From: Gambelia wislizenii
Taxonomy: Eukaryota > Chordata > Lepidosauria > Squamata > Crotaphytidae
DNA: 64,000 nt
Assembly (NCBI GenBank): GCA_030847615.1
Contig: JAUMIR010000003.1
Location: forward strand, 68,334,001 to 68,398,000
Direction of reading: 5' to 3'
Shown in pieces: positions 1 to 11,889 of this stretch. Each line of letters opens with the position of its first letter. Positions within the stretch are counted from its first letter, which is position 1. The translations under genes and the position numbers were made by a program. Below the pieces are notes generated by a model, which was given only the letters and a program-made list of their open reading frames with translations, made no database searches and was not told the origin of the DNA.

Positions 1-116
1 GCTTTCTGCAACCGGACTTGTTTATCTCGGATTGGCCTTTTTAGTCATCAGTGCGCTTGCAGAAAGCGCTGGATGAGTCCTTCCTGAATCTTTGTTTGCG
101 AAGAAAAGCCAGAGAG
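1..116 (+). mobile_element. 3' tip of a non-LTR (RTE-like) retrotransposon, copy 1
   Basis: About 90% identical by eye to 26731-26842. In one frame the first bases read [15 protein letters not shown], resembling the C-terminal zinc-finger-like peptide (CxxC...H) of some non-LTR retrotransposon proteins. Both copies end at GAAGAAAAGCCAGAGA. The clade is uncertain. The 5' part lies outside the window. Confidence 0.5.
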
Positions 117-2170
117 ATATATATGCTTAAGGCTATCTAGGATTCCTATTGCTCACAACTGAAAGGCATTGTGCAAGAAAAAAGAAGAAACAATGGGAAC
201 ACATGAGAATGCTGCAAACTGAAGATTATGACATCTGGACTTCCAGAAATGAATAGTACAATTAAACATTAGAAGCCTGATCTGGAAGCACCTCCAGGGA
301 ATTTCATGGCAGAGGCAATGCTATTATCTTTCTAAATCAACCTTGTAGTATATTCAATTTTAGTGAAAGTGTTCCCATTTAAAAAAAACGTCTTTAAGGC
401 CATCAACATTAATAAGACTGAAAAAGCATGTTTGCTGTGTTATGAAACCCCAATAACTTTGGACTTACCTACACCAGCAATAAAATGCAGACTCACCCTG
501 AATCCAATGCTGACAATCCATTCAATGTACAGCTACGTCCAGGGAGGAACCACATTTTTTTGTCCTTAACTCAACCTTGCTCCAAATTAAGCAAAGTCAG
601 GGAAAACCCCAGAGTTTCCCGGAAACTCTGGAGTGATCTTATGTTCTTTTGCTGTCTGGATACCTGCATCAGGTTCAATTCAGCTCGATCTGGTTGTCCA
701 CATGCTAACATGGTGCCATCTCCCTTACTCTACACTGAGCAACTCAGAGAAGGAGATGGATCCTGATTGGAGCGCCACGGCACCTCATCAGCCAAGCAGC
801 TCCCTGCAAGAGCCTGGCTGGTGGTGTTGCTTCTGCTGAGGTCAGAATGGGAGCTGGTGCCTTCCACAAGGAGGGGGTAGAGAACGCCCTCCTTGTTGAT
901 CACATGTCTGGGCAATCCATCCTGACCTCAGCAGAAGTTATGCCATTGGCCAGGTTCTCATAGGAAGCTGTTTGGCTGGCAAGGCAGTTGTTGTGGCAAC
1001 TCTGAAAACAGGGGATGGGCCAGTTGGGCTGATGTATTGTCAGCCCTGCTGGCCCATGTGGACAGTGATGCACCATCACACCAGATTCAGCCCAGTGCAT
1101 GTGGCGGCCATCATGGTCGATCCAGGGCCAGTCTGGAGCATAATGTTCCAGACTAGCCCCAGATTAAGTGGCCAGTGTAGATGAGCTCTCCATCCTGAAT
1201 ACACAAGCTTTTATGTTAAAACTGAAAAATTAAGGCACCCAGACTACTCCTGCAGGTCCCACACATGATCAACTTCACTAGATAAACTCAATGGCCAGTT
1301 CCAGGGCCAGTGAAGGGGAAATTAGTACAATCTGGACAGGAGCCTGGGGGCTTATTATGTTGCATATGTTTTTGTCTTTGGGAGAGAGCAGCCCAAATAC
1401 CTTTTTTTTTTTTTTAGTCTGGTAAGAGCAGGAGGAGTGGGCTCTAGCCACAGTCACAACAGAACAACCCCTGAGCATTTGGTTTGCAGCAAAATGGCTT
1501 CAAATTACATACCAAATGCTGGTGGGGGAAGATATCTCTTGCAAGTATGGCTGGCGCACACTCTTTCTGCTCTCAGCTCTACAGGCCTAGGCAACTGAGG
1601 CAAGTCTATACAGGTTGCCCCCCATTTACACAGGGAACACGTTTCTGAACTTACCACAGATATGTAAAACTACGTATATTATTAAAACTATGTAAATGAA
1701 CAAAACTATGTATATTAACAAACTGCCATAGAATCGTGCTGGAGGATCTAGAAAACGCCTAGAGATGACTCCTCTCTAGGCATCTGGCATGACTCTATTG
1801 TCAACATCTGGTTGAAGCTGACTATAGAAGCATGCTGGAGGACTTCCCAATACCTAGAGAAACCACCTCCAGTGTGTCTCTATAGTCCTCAGATGCCTAG
1901 AGAGACCTTTTCCCACAATCACAGGTAAGTGAAAGTGTGGAATTCCAATTTTGCATAAATGTATAAAGTCCTCCTTAAGTCTTTCAAATGGAGGATCTCA
2001 TGTGAGAGTTCTGAGCAACCATGAGAGGTCTAATCTCATGGGAGCTTGGCAGCCTCATGAGACTTCAGGTGGATCTACCTCGCACATACCAGTCAGTCTT
2101 GAACTGGCCTAGAAATGGAGATGGCTGTCCTGGATTGCTGTCTGAAAATCATGGCAACCTTATTGAGGTG
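117..2170. other. Intergenic, mostly unclassified
   Basis: No gene is visible. 480-1200 looks like an old DNA-transposon-type repeat (inverted TCTGCTGAGGTCAG / CTGACCTCAGCAGA near 833-938) but I cannot name it. 1608-1950 resembles a Tigger/pogo-type MITE that begins CAGGTTGCCCCCCATTTAC and has an internal inverted CTAGGCAT/ATGCCTAG, but the far end is unclear. A T-run lies at about 1401-1414. Confidence 0.4.
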
Positions 2171-2179
2171 AGGGGGGGT

Positions 2180-3410
2180 TAAATATAAATCTTATGTAAT
2201 TACAAGTTTTCACTACATTAAAGGAATCTTTAAAATAAAGAAAAAGAAAAGAGAAAAACAGAAGAAAAAGGTACATACATTTCATCTCTAACATTTACAC
2301 AACTTCACTTCTTTCTGTACTCAATCCTTTTTGATCATCAAAACCAACAGTAACCAAGTCATTTTATTTTATTTTTCTACAAAAGGTCCATAGGGGGCTT
2401 CCAGCATTTCTTTAAAAGGTAACTACTGGTTTTTCCCTTACCTAACAATCTATCCTTTTAAAAAACAATATTCTATACTTTTTTCCTCTCTGTATATTCA
2501 TCTATCCCATCTCTTCTGCAATAATATATATAATTTTCCCCCTAACATCCTACACTATTAATGCATAATTTTTAAAAATTCTCTAACATCCAAACATCAT
2601 ATAAATTCATTTTTTTCTCAATTATCATCCTATCCCATCTCCTCCATACTCTGCATTAATCCATCCTATCCCATCTCCTCTACAACTATATATTTTTTCT
2701 AACAATCCAGACCAAAAATACATCATTTTATTTCCACCCATCCATCTGCATATTCAAAATTCTTAGCCCATCTTATCCAACCTTCCTTAACTTTTTCTTG
2801 ATTTATATTTAACCTGTGGCTTCTTACCATACCATGCAAGGTAGAACAACACCCCCCTCACCACGATCGTGTTAAGCAACACATTCATTTTTGCCTCAGA
2901 AGTTTTTCCCAACCACAACAGATTAAATCTCTCCCCTCTTTGCATATCCTTCTCAGTTTCACTCCATATTTTAACATATTCATTTTGGAACAACACATAA
3001 ATCATTTTTATCCTAGCAGTGTCCAAATATTCAACTTTCTTCTCAAATTTAACACTGGTTTTCTACATCAGCATAACTTGATCTTGTACAGTCATATTTT
3101 TTTATTAATGCAGATCCCACCAGTACATCAGAATTGTCTAGTTTTTTTTCCTTTGTCTTCTTCTGCTAATTCAATTTCATTTTCCATGGCTCCCACTTCA
3201 AGATCTATCTAGTTGACATCGTCATTCAGTTCTGCCTTTGACTGCTTGTTCCATTTTAAAAGCTCTTCCCTCACTTCTTTCGCATCTCTTCACAAAGATT
3301 TAATCTCCACCAACAACTTCCACTTTCTGGAGAAAGCTCTTGTTCTTCTGTTTTGGTTTTTTGTTTGTTTGTTTGCCATTCTTTCAATAAATCCACAATG
3401 TGGGTACAGT
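2180..3410 (-). mobile_element. L1 LINE fragment with internal deletion
   Basis: On the minus strand the peptide NLLWLGKTSEAKMNVL followed by AWYGKKPQVKYKSRKS matches the pattern near the ORF2 C-terminus of vertebrate L1 (NLSWLGRI..KMN..., GKKPR.KYK). Upstream (3170-3400) the minus strand reads MANKQTNKKPKQKNK and onward, which looks like an L1 ORF1 start. This suggests most of ORF2 is deleted. An A/T-rich 3' UTR extends to about 2180. Multiple stops; dead. Confidence 0.5.
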
Positions 3411-3419
3411 GATTAAAGG

Positions 3420-5500
3420 GCTAAATGCAAGATCAGACTTCTCATTTTCCCCCCCTCCTTTGTTTTTACCTCCACATAAATGTCTTAGTTCCAAGGAGAC
3501 TATCTAGCCATTTATTAGTTTTATCTCTTTGCAAGAAGAAAAGCAATTAACATTTCCACAGAAGCTTATCTACCACACTTCAGAACTCTTAAGACATGTC
3601 AAGTAAAAAATAAAAAACCTTCTATCTTCTTTTAGAATCACTGCCCCCTTGTCCCATTTAAAACTTTCTTAAATCAAAGCCTTCCAGTTATGCTTTTTGT
3701 CTTTAAATCAACACCTTGAAGATAAGCTTTACTTCATCCCTTCTTATTCAAAGAAAGGGGGCAAATTCACAGAGGTGAAGACAAAAGATCTCTCTTGAAA
3801 CGCAAATAGAATAAATAGGTTGAGTATCCTTTGAAGGGCTTTACACAACTGGAGCCAGCCATCAAACCCACTTCCAACTGCCATGATCCAACAGTCACCC
3901 AAGGAAAAGCATGTGCTTCAGGATCACACACGGGCAATCTCAATGCTCTCCCCTTGTCTGGAGAAAGAAAAAAAGCAGCTGGAGCTTGTCTCCTAGCCAG
4001 CTGAGGTCATTTCAGCTTCCTCTGAGTGCAGAGCTCACAGCAGAGACTCTAGCCCACCATTAATACCACTTGGAAGTTGCAGATCCCCACCACCACCAGG
4101 TTTGTGCTCTGGTGAAAAATCCCCCCTGCCATTCTTCACAGGAGCACAAACCTGCTCTTAGCAGCCCTGGCCAGTCTTTCCACAGATCTACACGACTTAG
4201 GATGCCTCCTAAGATGAATTAGTGTTCAGATTTCAACATGCACAGAGCAGGGCAACTTTAATCAGTTGAAGCAGAGAACCACTTTACAATGGTAGGCCAG
4301 ATCCCCACACCAGTATCTCCCACATAGGTTCAGCATCTTGGATAGCTCCTGAAACATTCAGATTAAAGGCCAAAGCACATTCATTACCCAGTGACATGGA
4401 AAACTACTAACCATCATGGTCACTGTCACTCCAATGAAGAATTCTGGAGAACTTGAAAGCTTGCATAGTATTATGTAATTGTAGTAGATCTTTATCATAG
4501 TATTGTGTGCTTATGGGTTTTAGATTTTGTTTTACTAATGCATTATGTGAATTTTTAAACCACTTGTTTCAAATTATCATAAATAGTTTTAAAATCCCTT
4601 CCAAAAGGAACCCCCAATTTTATTGTAGTAACAAGTAAACATTATTTGTTACTTTAAAAGTTACAAGTAAGTTTCAGGTAAACATTACTTGTTACTTATA
4701 AAATGCAACATTAATGTCACTGATGTCCAGACAGTAGCAGTAACCATGCTGGCTATCATTACTACAAAAAGTAATAACAGTGCATAACTGTGAAGGGGGG
4801 GAGTTGGGCAAGCCTGGTTGGTTCCAGCCAATCACAGCTCAAGGAATGCTGTGAAGGAGGGCCTACAGGGGGGGGGAGAAATGATACAAAACTGAGGCTT
4901 GTCCCTGACAGAAGGCAGAGAGGAAAAGATGGCCTAGAGATGGGGAAGAGCTGTAATAGAGATAGTACAGTCAACCACAGCGAAGAACTGAACAGGGTTT
5001 GGTTCAGGGGTTATTGTATTATCTAAATGTGTCTTAATAAACTTCCACTTATTTATTCTTTTTTTACATCTGTGTCTCGCTGTTCCTATTAAGTTTGATA
5101 GAGGGTATAGTCACATTTACCACAGGTAACCCACAGACCAACACATCCACTCGTCCACATGTTTACCTTGAGGCTCAAGTACACAATCCAGGGAGGGATT
5201 AAAAGAGGCAAGGTGAAAGACAGGAGCCCAAGGGCTAAAACTGCAGAACCAACTGTCATGCCTCCCTCCCAGATTCCCAGTCTGGATTAAGAGACAGACA
5301 GCAAGGCAGACAACAAGGGTGTCAGGCTTAGCTCTCAGGACCCAGGGGCAGATCCTGATAGGGAAATGGAAGAGCAAAGGGACATGCCCATGCAGGAGAC
5401 AAATAGGGATATTCCCCAGCAGCCATAAGACACAGATACAAACCAGACAATACCTATTCAATTGAATGTAGACAGGAAAGGGAGGGCCTGTGTTGCTCAG
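3420..5500. other. Intergenic, unclassified
   Basis: 3420-4340 could be the 5' UTR of the preceding minus-strand L1 but I cannot show it. 4620-4710 has a small direct repeat around GTAACAAGTAAACATTA / CAGGTAAACATTACTTG. No gene is visible on either strand. Confidence 0.35.
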
Positions 5501-5506
5501 AGTGTA

Positions 5507-5836
5507 CAGTAGGACCCCCATATCTGTGGGGGATTGGTTCCAGGGGCCCCCGCAGATGAAATTTGTGGATAAGAGCAAATGTCCCTGTCGCCATTCCTGC
5601 CATAGGAGTGATCCTGGGGGCAAAAGGAGGTGAGAACTACTACAGTACTCCCCTCCCTTCGCCTCCACGTCACCATTCCTGCCACAGGAGCAATCCTGGG
5701 GGGCAATCCCAGGGGCAAAGGAAGAAAGGAGGTGAGATCTCCTCCCCTCCCCTCCCTCCCTCATCCACTCTGCTGTCGCCATCCATGGATAATTGAATCA
5801 GTGAATGGCGAATCAGCGGATGTGGTGATGCTACTG
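5507..5836 (+). mobile_element. Family A MITE (Tigger/pogo-like, TA target)
   Basis: Begins CAGTAGGACCCCCATATCTG and ends with the inverted CATCACCACATCCGCTGATT-type terminus (GTGATGCTACTG). TA flanks both ends (5505-5506 and 5837-5838). The interior is GC-rich and repeats CCATTCCTGCC..AGGAG units. Related copies: 8786-9207, 21321-21547, 41942-42226. Confidence 0.75.
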
Positions 5837-6061
5837 TATTTATAGAAAACACGCATTAATCAGGCAAAAGCTGAGGGAGGATTCTAGACCATAAATACCC
5901 CGTTCTCACTCATGCAGGTTGTTGCTGACAACCAACCTTTCCTGGGTCTTACAACCTACTTTGCTCTGGCCTCTCGGCTCATGTGATCCCAAGACTCTGA
6001 AACCCTGCTTCATGAACTGACTGCTAACAACACCCCTTTGATTTGAAACCTTGATTAATTG

Positions 6062-6185
6062 ATTTTCCTTGGTTTTTTTCCGGGCTGTGAGGCCGTGTTC
6101 TGGAACTATTCCAGAACATGGCCTCATAGCCCAGAAAAAAACCAAGGAAAATCTATGGATGCTGGCCATGAAAGCCTTTGACTTC
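6062..6185 (+). mobile_element. Penelope-like short insertion with inverted tip
   Basis: Two arms of about 45 bases, inverted and nearly perfect (TTTTCCTTGGTTTTTTTCCG against its complement), are followed by GGATGCTGGCCATGAAAGCC, which ends the element. A 14-bp target duplication ACCTTGATTAATTG flanks it (6048-6061 and 6186-6199). The tip sequence equals the 3' end of the larger Penelope-like copy at 60241-61148. Confidence 0.7.
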
Positions 6186-6199
6186 ACCTTGATTAATTG

Positions 6200-7789
6200 C
6201 CTTCTTCTGTTGACCTGGATTGACTTTTTTACTGAGAACTCTAAATGCTTGGCTAGAAGCTCCGGTAAGAAAGCTATTACAGTTCCACTGAACTATTTTC
6301 CCTGGCTGGTTGCTAAGACAGGACACCAGCCTAGAGAGGGAATCTGTCACACTAACAAATGATATTGTTACTTTTAACAGGTTCTTCTAAGCTCAGCTGA
6401 GTCCTGAAGTGAACACTATCATCTGAACATATTTCTTCCACATGTGGGGAAGGTGAGAAGGGAATGAAACTGACTTCCCAGCACTACAGTTTTCTGGCTT
6501 CACCCTATCTCTCTCATGCTCCATCTCTTATGCTGGCAGAAAGATTACACAATCTCCACAGACTTGATTAGGCAAAAAGATTTGGGTTTCATTTTCCATC
6601 TTTTAGCCATCTCTACCAAGATAGATGCACCAAAGCTGGGCTTCTTGGTTTGAGGATGTGAAAGCTCAGGAAAGGCATGTGGCCTTCAAGGCAAATACAG
6701 ATGACAGCAGTCTGGTTAAAGATGCTTGCAGCTTTAGATAAATGAATGCTGAAAGCCAGCTTGTCGCTTTAAAAGAGAGGGGAGAAATGTCTACCCACCA
6801 GAAGCTGTTGAATTACATCTCCCAGCAGCCCTAACTAGGATAGTCAAATGTGGGGAATACTAAGAGTTCCAGTTCAACCACATCTGGAAGACCACTCAAT
6901 TCCCATCCTTGCTTTAGAGAAATGCAGCTTTATGTTACAGCCATATATTAATCTATTTAACATGTTAAATGGTTATATTTTCTATTTAAAGAAAGAGAAA
7001 ATAAATACTCGTTATAGTGCAGTCCTAAGTGGCAATCCTTCACTGGCTGGAGAGGGCTAGGATCCAGTGAAAATAATTTACATCACCAGAATGCCAGCCA
7101 CATGTATTAATGAACTGTATTTGCTTTTATTCTTTTTTATTTTATTGTATTATATCATTGAACACCAGTCTGAAATGTTTTATATGAAGCAATTTATAAA
7201 TCCTATAACTTTTTTTTCTTGTACATTACTAGATAGGGATCCCTCCCCTTGTCTCTAGTTTTCCATGTAACTTCAGTCTGGGACTGCTAAGGATGGCAGG
7301 AACTTGTTAAAAATGAAGACAGAAGTCTCCTGCCCCCCCCCTTCATGCACACTAAAATCTGTTCCAGAGGGTTTCCCACCAGTGCCCTCTAAAGCAGGCT
7401 TTCAGGGTGCATTGGAGACATGAGGAAGGGGCTTGCAGAAGCAATGTTATTCAGCTTAAGAACCCAACTGGATTCTGACCTCTAGGAACAAAACCTTGAG
7501 TTCTGTTGGAGAATGAAATAAATAGCTCTTATCTTTCAATATTCACACCTTTTTATTATGATCTTAGAAAAGGATGCGAGGCTGCAGGATGTAGCACTCA
7601 GAAAGATTGGATATGTGTTTTGGCAAGGATACATATGACACCAGTGTATTCATATTAGTAAAATCAAAGCAGTGACTTAAAAAATAAATGAATCCCAAAG
7701 GCTCTCTCCAGTGTAACTCAAAATAATATTATACAGTTTATAATAAGATCTCCACATATGACCCTGCCTGAATAGAACAATATTTGGGG
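6200..7789. other. Intergenic, mostly unclassified
   Basis: No gene. 6800-6910 looks like an eroded hAT-type MITE (ACATCTCCCAGCAGCCCTAA ... CACATCTGGAAGACC). The rest is AT-rich unique-looking sequence. Confidence 0.35.
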
Positions 7790-8785
7790 AGACCAGTCTC
7801 TCCATCTCACCACCTCCCAGGCATCTCTGGTGAGGACACAGGAGAGAACCTTCTGGATAGCTACTCCTAGGCTGTGAGACTGCCTTCCCAGGAATCTCAG
7901 TTGGCCCCGTCTGCTCTCCTTTGGCCAGCAGGCAAAGGCCTTCCTTTTTAAACAGATCTTCAGTCTTTCACAGGTTATGGTAGGAGGAGGTGTTGTGGGT
8001 TTGGTTACATATGTAGCAACTGTATTATGTATTTTAACAGTTTTAAATTAATGTCTTAAAGTAATTATTTAATTGCACTGATTATTTAATGCTTTTCAAA
8101 CTTTCCTATCTCATACTCTTCTGTGGATGGCTATTTCTTGGTCCAACCATTATCACAGGCACATCTGATGAGGACATGGAAGTCTTCTCAGTGGCTGCTC
8201 CCAGGCTATGGAACTCCTTTCCACTGGAGGTCCAGTTGGCTCCCTCTGTGCTCTCTTTCTGCGGGCAGGTTAAGACCTCTATTTTAGGCAGGCCTTTGAT
8301 TTTTAATCATGTGGCAGAACGGTGTTTGAAAGGGGTGTGCTATGTTTTTATCTTGCATGTTTTGAATTATGTTTTAAATGTATTTTGAACTGTTTTTAAC
8401 TGTTTTAACAGAATGGTTAGTTTTTGTTTTTTTTAAAGCTTTTTTTATATAACATTTTAGGCAAACTTCTGTTTTAGGAGAGGCCCTTCTCCCAGTCCCA
8501 CAACCATCTCAAGTATGGTTGGTGAGCTCACAAGAGAGGGCATTTTTAGTGGCTGCCACTAGACTCTGGAACTCTTTCCCCAGGGAGGCCAGATTACCCC
8601 TTTCCCTGTTTACTTTCGGGGGCAGGCCAAAACCTTTTTATTCAGGCAAGTTTTTTAAAGAACAGGCTGGGGGCTGCTGTATGGTTTTGGTTGGGCTGTT
8701 TTTAAAAACTTCTTAATCTTCTTGAAAAAGTTTTTAATACTTTTGAGTACATTCTTTTAAATATTTTGATTGTTTTAATGATGTA
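7790..8785 (+). mobile_element. Three L2 LINE 3' ends in a row
   Basis: Three segments (about 7790-8090, 8140-8460, 8500-8785) each code the L2 ORF2 C-terminal motif. The second reads AAPRLWNSFPLEVQLAPS and the third AATRLWNSFPREARLPLS; the first is the most decayed. Each is followed by a T-rich 3' UTR. They are either a tandem duplication or independent 5'-truncated insertions side by side. Confidence 0.75.
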
Positions 8786-9207
8786 CAGTAGCATTTGTGG
8801 GGGATTGGTTCTGGGGGTCCCCATGGATACTGAAACCACAGATAGTAGTGAACGCCTTGCAATGGGGGGGGGAGAGGAAGAGTTATGGAGAAGAAAGGAA
8901 GGGACGCAGGCAGGAAGAGGAAGAAAGAGGAAGACAGCCCAGTGGGTTCCTGCCGTGGACAGAGGGTAAGGTGGATGGCAGGGGAGGGAACCGGGATGGA
9001 GGAGGGGGCAGGCTTCCCCACCCACCCCTGCCAACTCTCCCTTCCCCATCCACCCCTCTGTCACACTGCTGGAACCCCCCACAGGGAAGGGAGGAGGGAG
9101 GCGAGCTCCCCTCTCCTCATCCTCTCTCCCCTGTTGATCCCCGCCATCACTAACCGCGGATAACTGAATCAGCAGATGGCGAATCAGCAGATACGGGGGT
9201 GCTACTG
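8786..9207 (+). mobile_element. Family A MITE inserted in an L2 tail
   Basis: Starts CAGTAGCATTTGTGGGGGAT and ends CAGATACGGGGGTGCTACTG with TA on both sides (8784-8785, 9208-9209). L2 3' UTR sequence resumes directly after it. The interior is purine-rich on the left and C-rich on the right, so apparent reading frames inside it are not genes. Confidence 0.8.
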
Positions 9208-9480
9208 TAATTTGGTTCAGTTCTGTTTTAACGTGCACTTTTTGTAGGTTTTAATTGTGTATTTTTAAAATTGTGAGTCTCTTTGGGTCCCAGCCTTGGT
9301 GGGGGGAGGGAAGAGGGCTGCAAATGATGATGATGATGAATCATAGAGTTGGAAGAGACCATAAGGGCCATCCAGTCCAACACCATGGCAGTGTATTCCA
9401 CAGAAGATTTAAATTATTGTAAACTGCCTTGTATCCTACAGCTGGAGAAAGACGGAGTAATATAATATAAATATTATGTT
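9208..9480 (+). mobile_element. L2 3' UTR remnant with a CR1 3' tip
   Basis: L2 3' UTR continues after the MITE (GGGTCCCAGCCTTGG). A GAT microsatellite and TCATAGAGTTGGAAGAGACC follow at about 9340; this is the CR1 3' end signature on the minus strand. Then more L2-type tail. Confidence 0.6.
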
Positions 9481-9489
9481 AACCATTTT

Positions 9490-10395
9490 GTCTTAACTTA
9501 TAAACCACTTGAGTCCCATTTTGGGAGAATGGTAGCAGGATACAAATAAACAAATTACAAAATAAAGTACTCTGCACTGCATTTAATCCTATCAGGACCA
9601 GTTTAAGGAATTTTGGGGCCCATTGCAATGCTTTATTTTGGGGGCCCCATATGTTTATCTCAGGTCAATATAACCTAACTCAACCTAAGCTATTCACAGT
9701 ACTGGATATTCAGATTATTACTAATAATGTTTTTGCAGGAGGAGGGTTACTATGGGGACCCCTCCTGCATGGAGGGAGCCCCCTGCAGATGCTGACACCT
9801 CTGGTGCCTTCAACCGGCCCTGACTCCCATTTTGGGAGAACAGTAGGATACAAATAAACGAACAAACTACAAAATAAAGTACTCTGTACTGCATCGAGTC
9901 CCACCAGGACTGGTTTAAGGAATTTGGGGGCCCACTGCAATGTTTTATTTTGGGGGGGGCATATGTTTATCTCAGGTCAATATAAACCTAACTCAACCTA
10001 CGCTATTCACAGTACAGGATATTCAGATTATTACTAATAATGCTGGTCAGTGTAACCTAACTCAACCTAAGCTATTCACAGTAGAAGATATTCAGATAAT
10101 TACTAATAATGTTTTTGCAGGAGGAGGGTTACTAGGGGTCCCCCACAATGAAGGGGCCCCCTGCGGATGCGGACACCGCTGGTGCCTTCAACCGGCCCTG
10201 AGTCCCATTTTGGGAGAACAGCAGGATACAAACAAACAAACAAACACAAATGACAAAATAAAGTACTGCGCTGCATTGGGTCCCATTTTGGGAGAACAGG
10301 ATACAAACAAACAAATGACAAAATGAAGTACTGCGCTGCATTGAGTCCCATTCTGGGAGACCAGCAGGATGCAAACAAACAAAGTACTGCACTAA
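9490..10395 (+). repeat. Tandem array of L2 tails plus a duplicated MITE upstream of TRA2B
   Basis: Five copies of an L2 tail (core GAGTCCCATTTTGGGAGAAC ... GGATACAAA ... ACAAAATAAAGTACT) lie at about 9498-9590, 9823-9904, 10201-10275, 10276-10345 and 10346-10395. Between tails 1/2 and 2/3 sit two copies of one MITE (9593-9822, 9905-10200) with ends CAGGACCAGTTTAAGG and CCTTCAACCGGCCCTG. The second MITE copy has an internal 65-70 bp duplication. The array stops about 100 bases before the CpG island. Confidence 0.8.
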
Positions 10396-10489
10396 CCCAT
10401 AAGTCGATGTATACACACACACACACATTAGGACAAGAAGAGGTTTTATACTGGCGACAACCACTTGAGAAACTGTTTCCTGCGCAAGG

Positions 10490-11280
10490 CTCCTTAAGGC
10501 TACCTATCAGGCGTCGAGGCAAGCACGTGCCTCCCCCGCCTGGAGCGGAAAGGCTTAATCCTCGGCGGGAGGGAGGGAAGGCGGGGCGAGTCACCAGGCT
10601 CTCGGCACGTTCGCGAGGAGGGGCGGGGCTTCTGCGGCTGCGTCACTTCCTCTGCGGAGAAGGCTCGCGAAGAGACGGTTTGGTGCTAGCAACCGCGGTC
10701 GGCGTCCCGGGCTCCGAGGCGGGAGAATGAGTGACAGCGGGGAGCAGAACTACGGCGAGCGGGTAATACGTTGGGCCCAGACTTGATGGGGGACAGAAAA
10801 AAAATACGCGTAAAATCGGTCAATTAGCTTTTTAAAAAGAAAAAAAAGATAACCCCACCCCACCCCGTTTTTCTGAGTCGGGTGTGGAAGAAGCCGGCGT
10901 TGCCCTGAAGGGAGATGAAGGTACAAAGGGGACGGGGACGGGGAAGGGAGGGTCTGAGGCGGAGGTGGCTGGGGTTTTTGTCGGGAGGCGGCCGAGGGTA
11001 CCCACCCCTCCCTTTTTCGCCTTGTGGGTTTGGCGCGAGAAAATGGCCCGCCGTTGCCTGGCAAGCGCGGGCGCGCTCTGACGTGGAGCTGTGTGCTGAG
11101 CCCCTCTTCCCTCCCGGCGCCATCTTGGGCTGGTGACCCGAGTGAACGCGCCGCCGCGGGGACAAAATGGCCGCGCAGGATTCCGAGCGCCGCCGCCGCT
11201 CTTCCTTCCTCCCGCGGCTCCTCCTCAAGAAGCGCCTTCCACTCGCGCCCGCCTTCCTCTTGACCCCCTAACGCACCGAA
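10490..11280 (+). promoter_or_regulatory. TRA2B: CpG-island promoter and 5' UTR region of TRA2B
   Basis: This is the only CpG-rich block in the window that is not obviously a transposon. It runs from the first CpG cluster upstream of the start codon into the first 500 bases of intron 1. There is no TATA box at a sensible distance. A CRE-like half site (TGCGTCA) followed by an ETS-like CACTTCCTC lies near 10640-10655. Three ATGGC/CCATCTTGG (YY1-like) motifs occur near 11040, 11116-11129 and 11165. The transcription start cannot be placed from sequence alone; it probably lies between 10580 and 10700. The start codon context (A at -3) is favourable. Confidence 0.75.
10727..10762 (+). CDS. TRA2B: TRA2B coding exon 1 (residues 1-12)
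   Basis: Encodes [12 protein letters not shown], the N-terminus I recall for vertebrate TRA2B, and is followed directly by a GT donor at 10763. The exon ends in phase 0, matching exon 2 and also the start of the poison exon. The ATG was chosen because it begins the conserved peptide and has an A at -3. Upstream sequence is GC-rich 5' UTR. Confidence 0.95.
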
Positions 11281-11852
11281 TCCAGAACCAGGCCTAAGAG
11301 GAAACGTAGGAGTTGTTCATGACGTCCTTTTTCTTAAATTTGAATGAAGGTACTACTTGGTTGAGGAGGGAGCGCGTTGGTTTCTATTACCGCTCATGGA
11401 GAGAATAGGATTTGCTTCAGCGGCATGGTTAAACTTGATCATGCTATAAACCACCTTAGTGTTACCAGTCTCCCTTTTGGGAGGTTACATCGTGGCGCAT
11501 AGTGTCCTGAAACACACTAGCTTTTAAACAGCGTGCAGTATACAGTTGTCCCTCTATATACACGGATTTGGTATCCACGGATTTAAATATTCACGGCTTT
11601 AAAATTATTATTTTTAAAAATAATCCAGAAAGCAATCTTTTGCCATCGTATATAAGGGACACTATTTTGCTGTGCCATTTTATATAATGGGACTTGAGTA
11701 TTCACGGATTTTGGTATCCACGAGGGTCCTGGGATCATACCCCAGCAAATATAAAGGGATAACTATATATTCTTCGGCAACTCTAATCTGTACTCTAAAT
11801 GTCCGGACTTTGAACACGAAATAAAGGAGGAAGTCTGTTTGAGTTATCTAAT

Positions 11853-11889
<37 letters not shown>

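Noticed and set aside
5117..5782. 221-codon minus-strand frame
   Set aside because: Overlaps a family A MITE, has no recognisable domain and shows low-complexity CT-rich sequence. Chance open frame.
8702..9238. 178-codon minus-strand frame
   Set aside because: Lies almost wholly inside the GC-rich interior of a family A MITE within an L2 tail.
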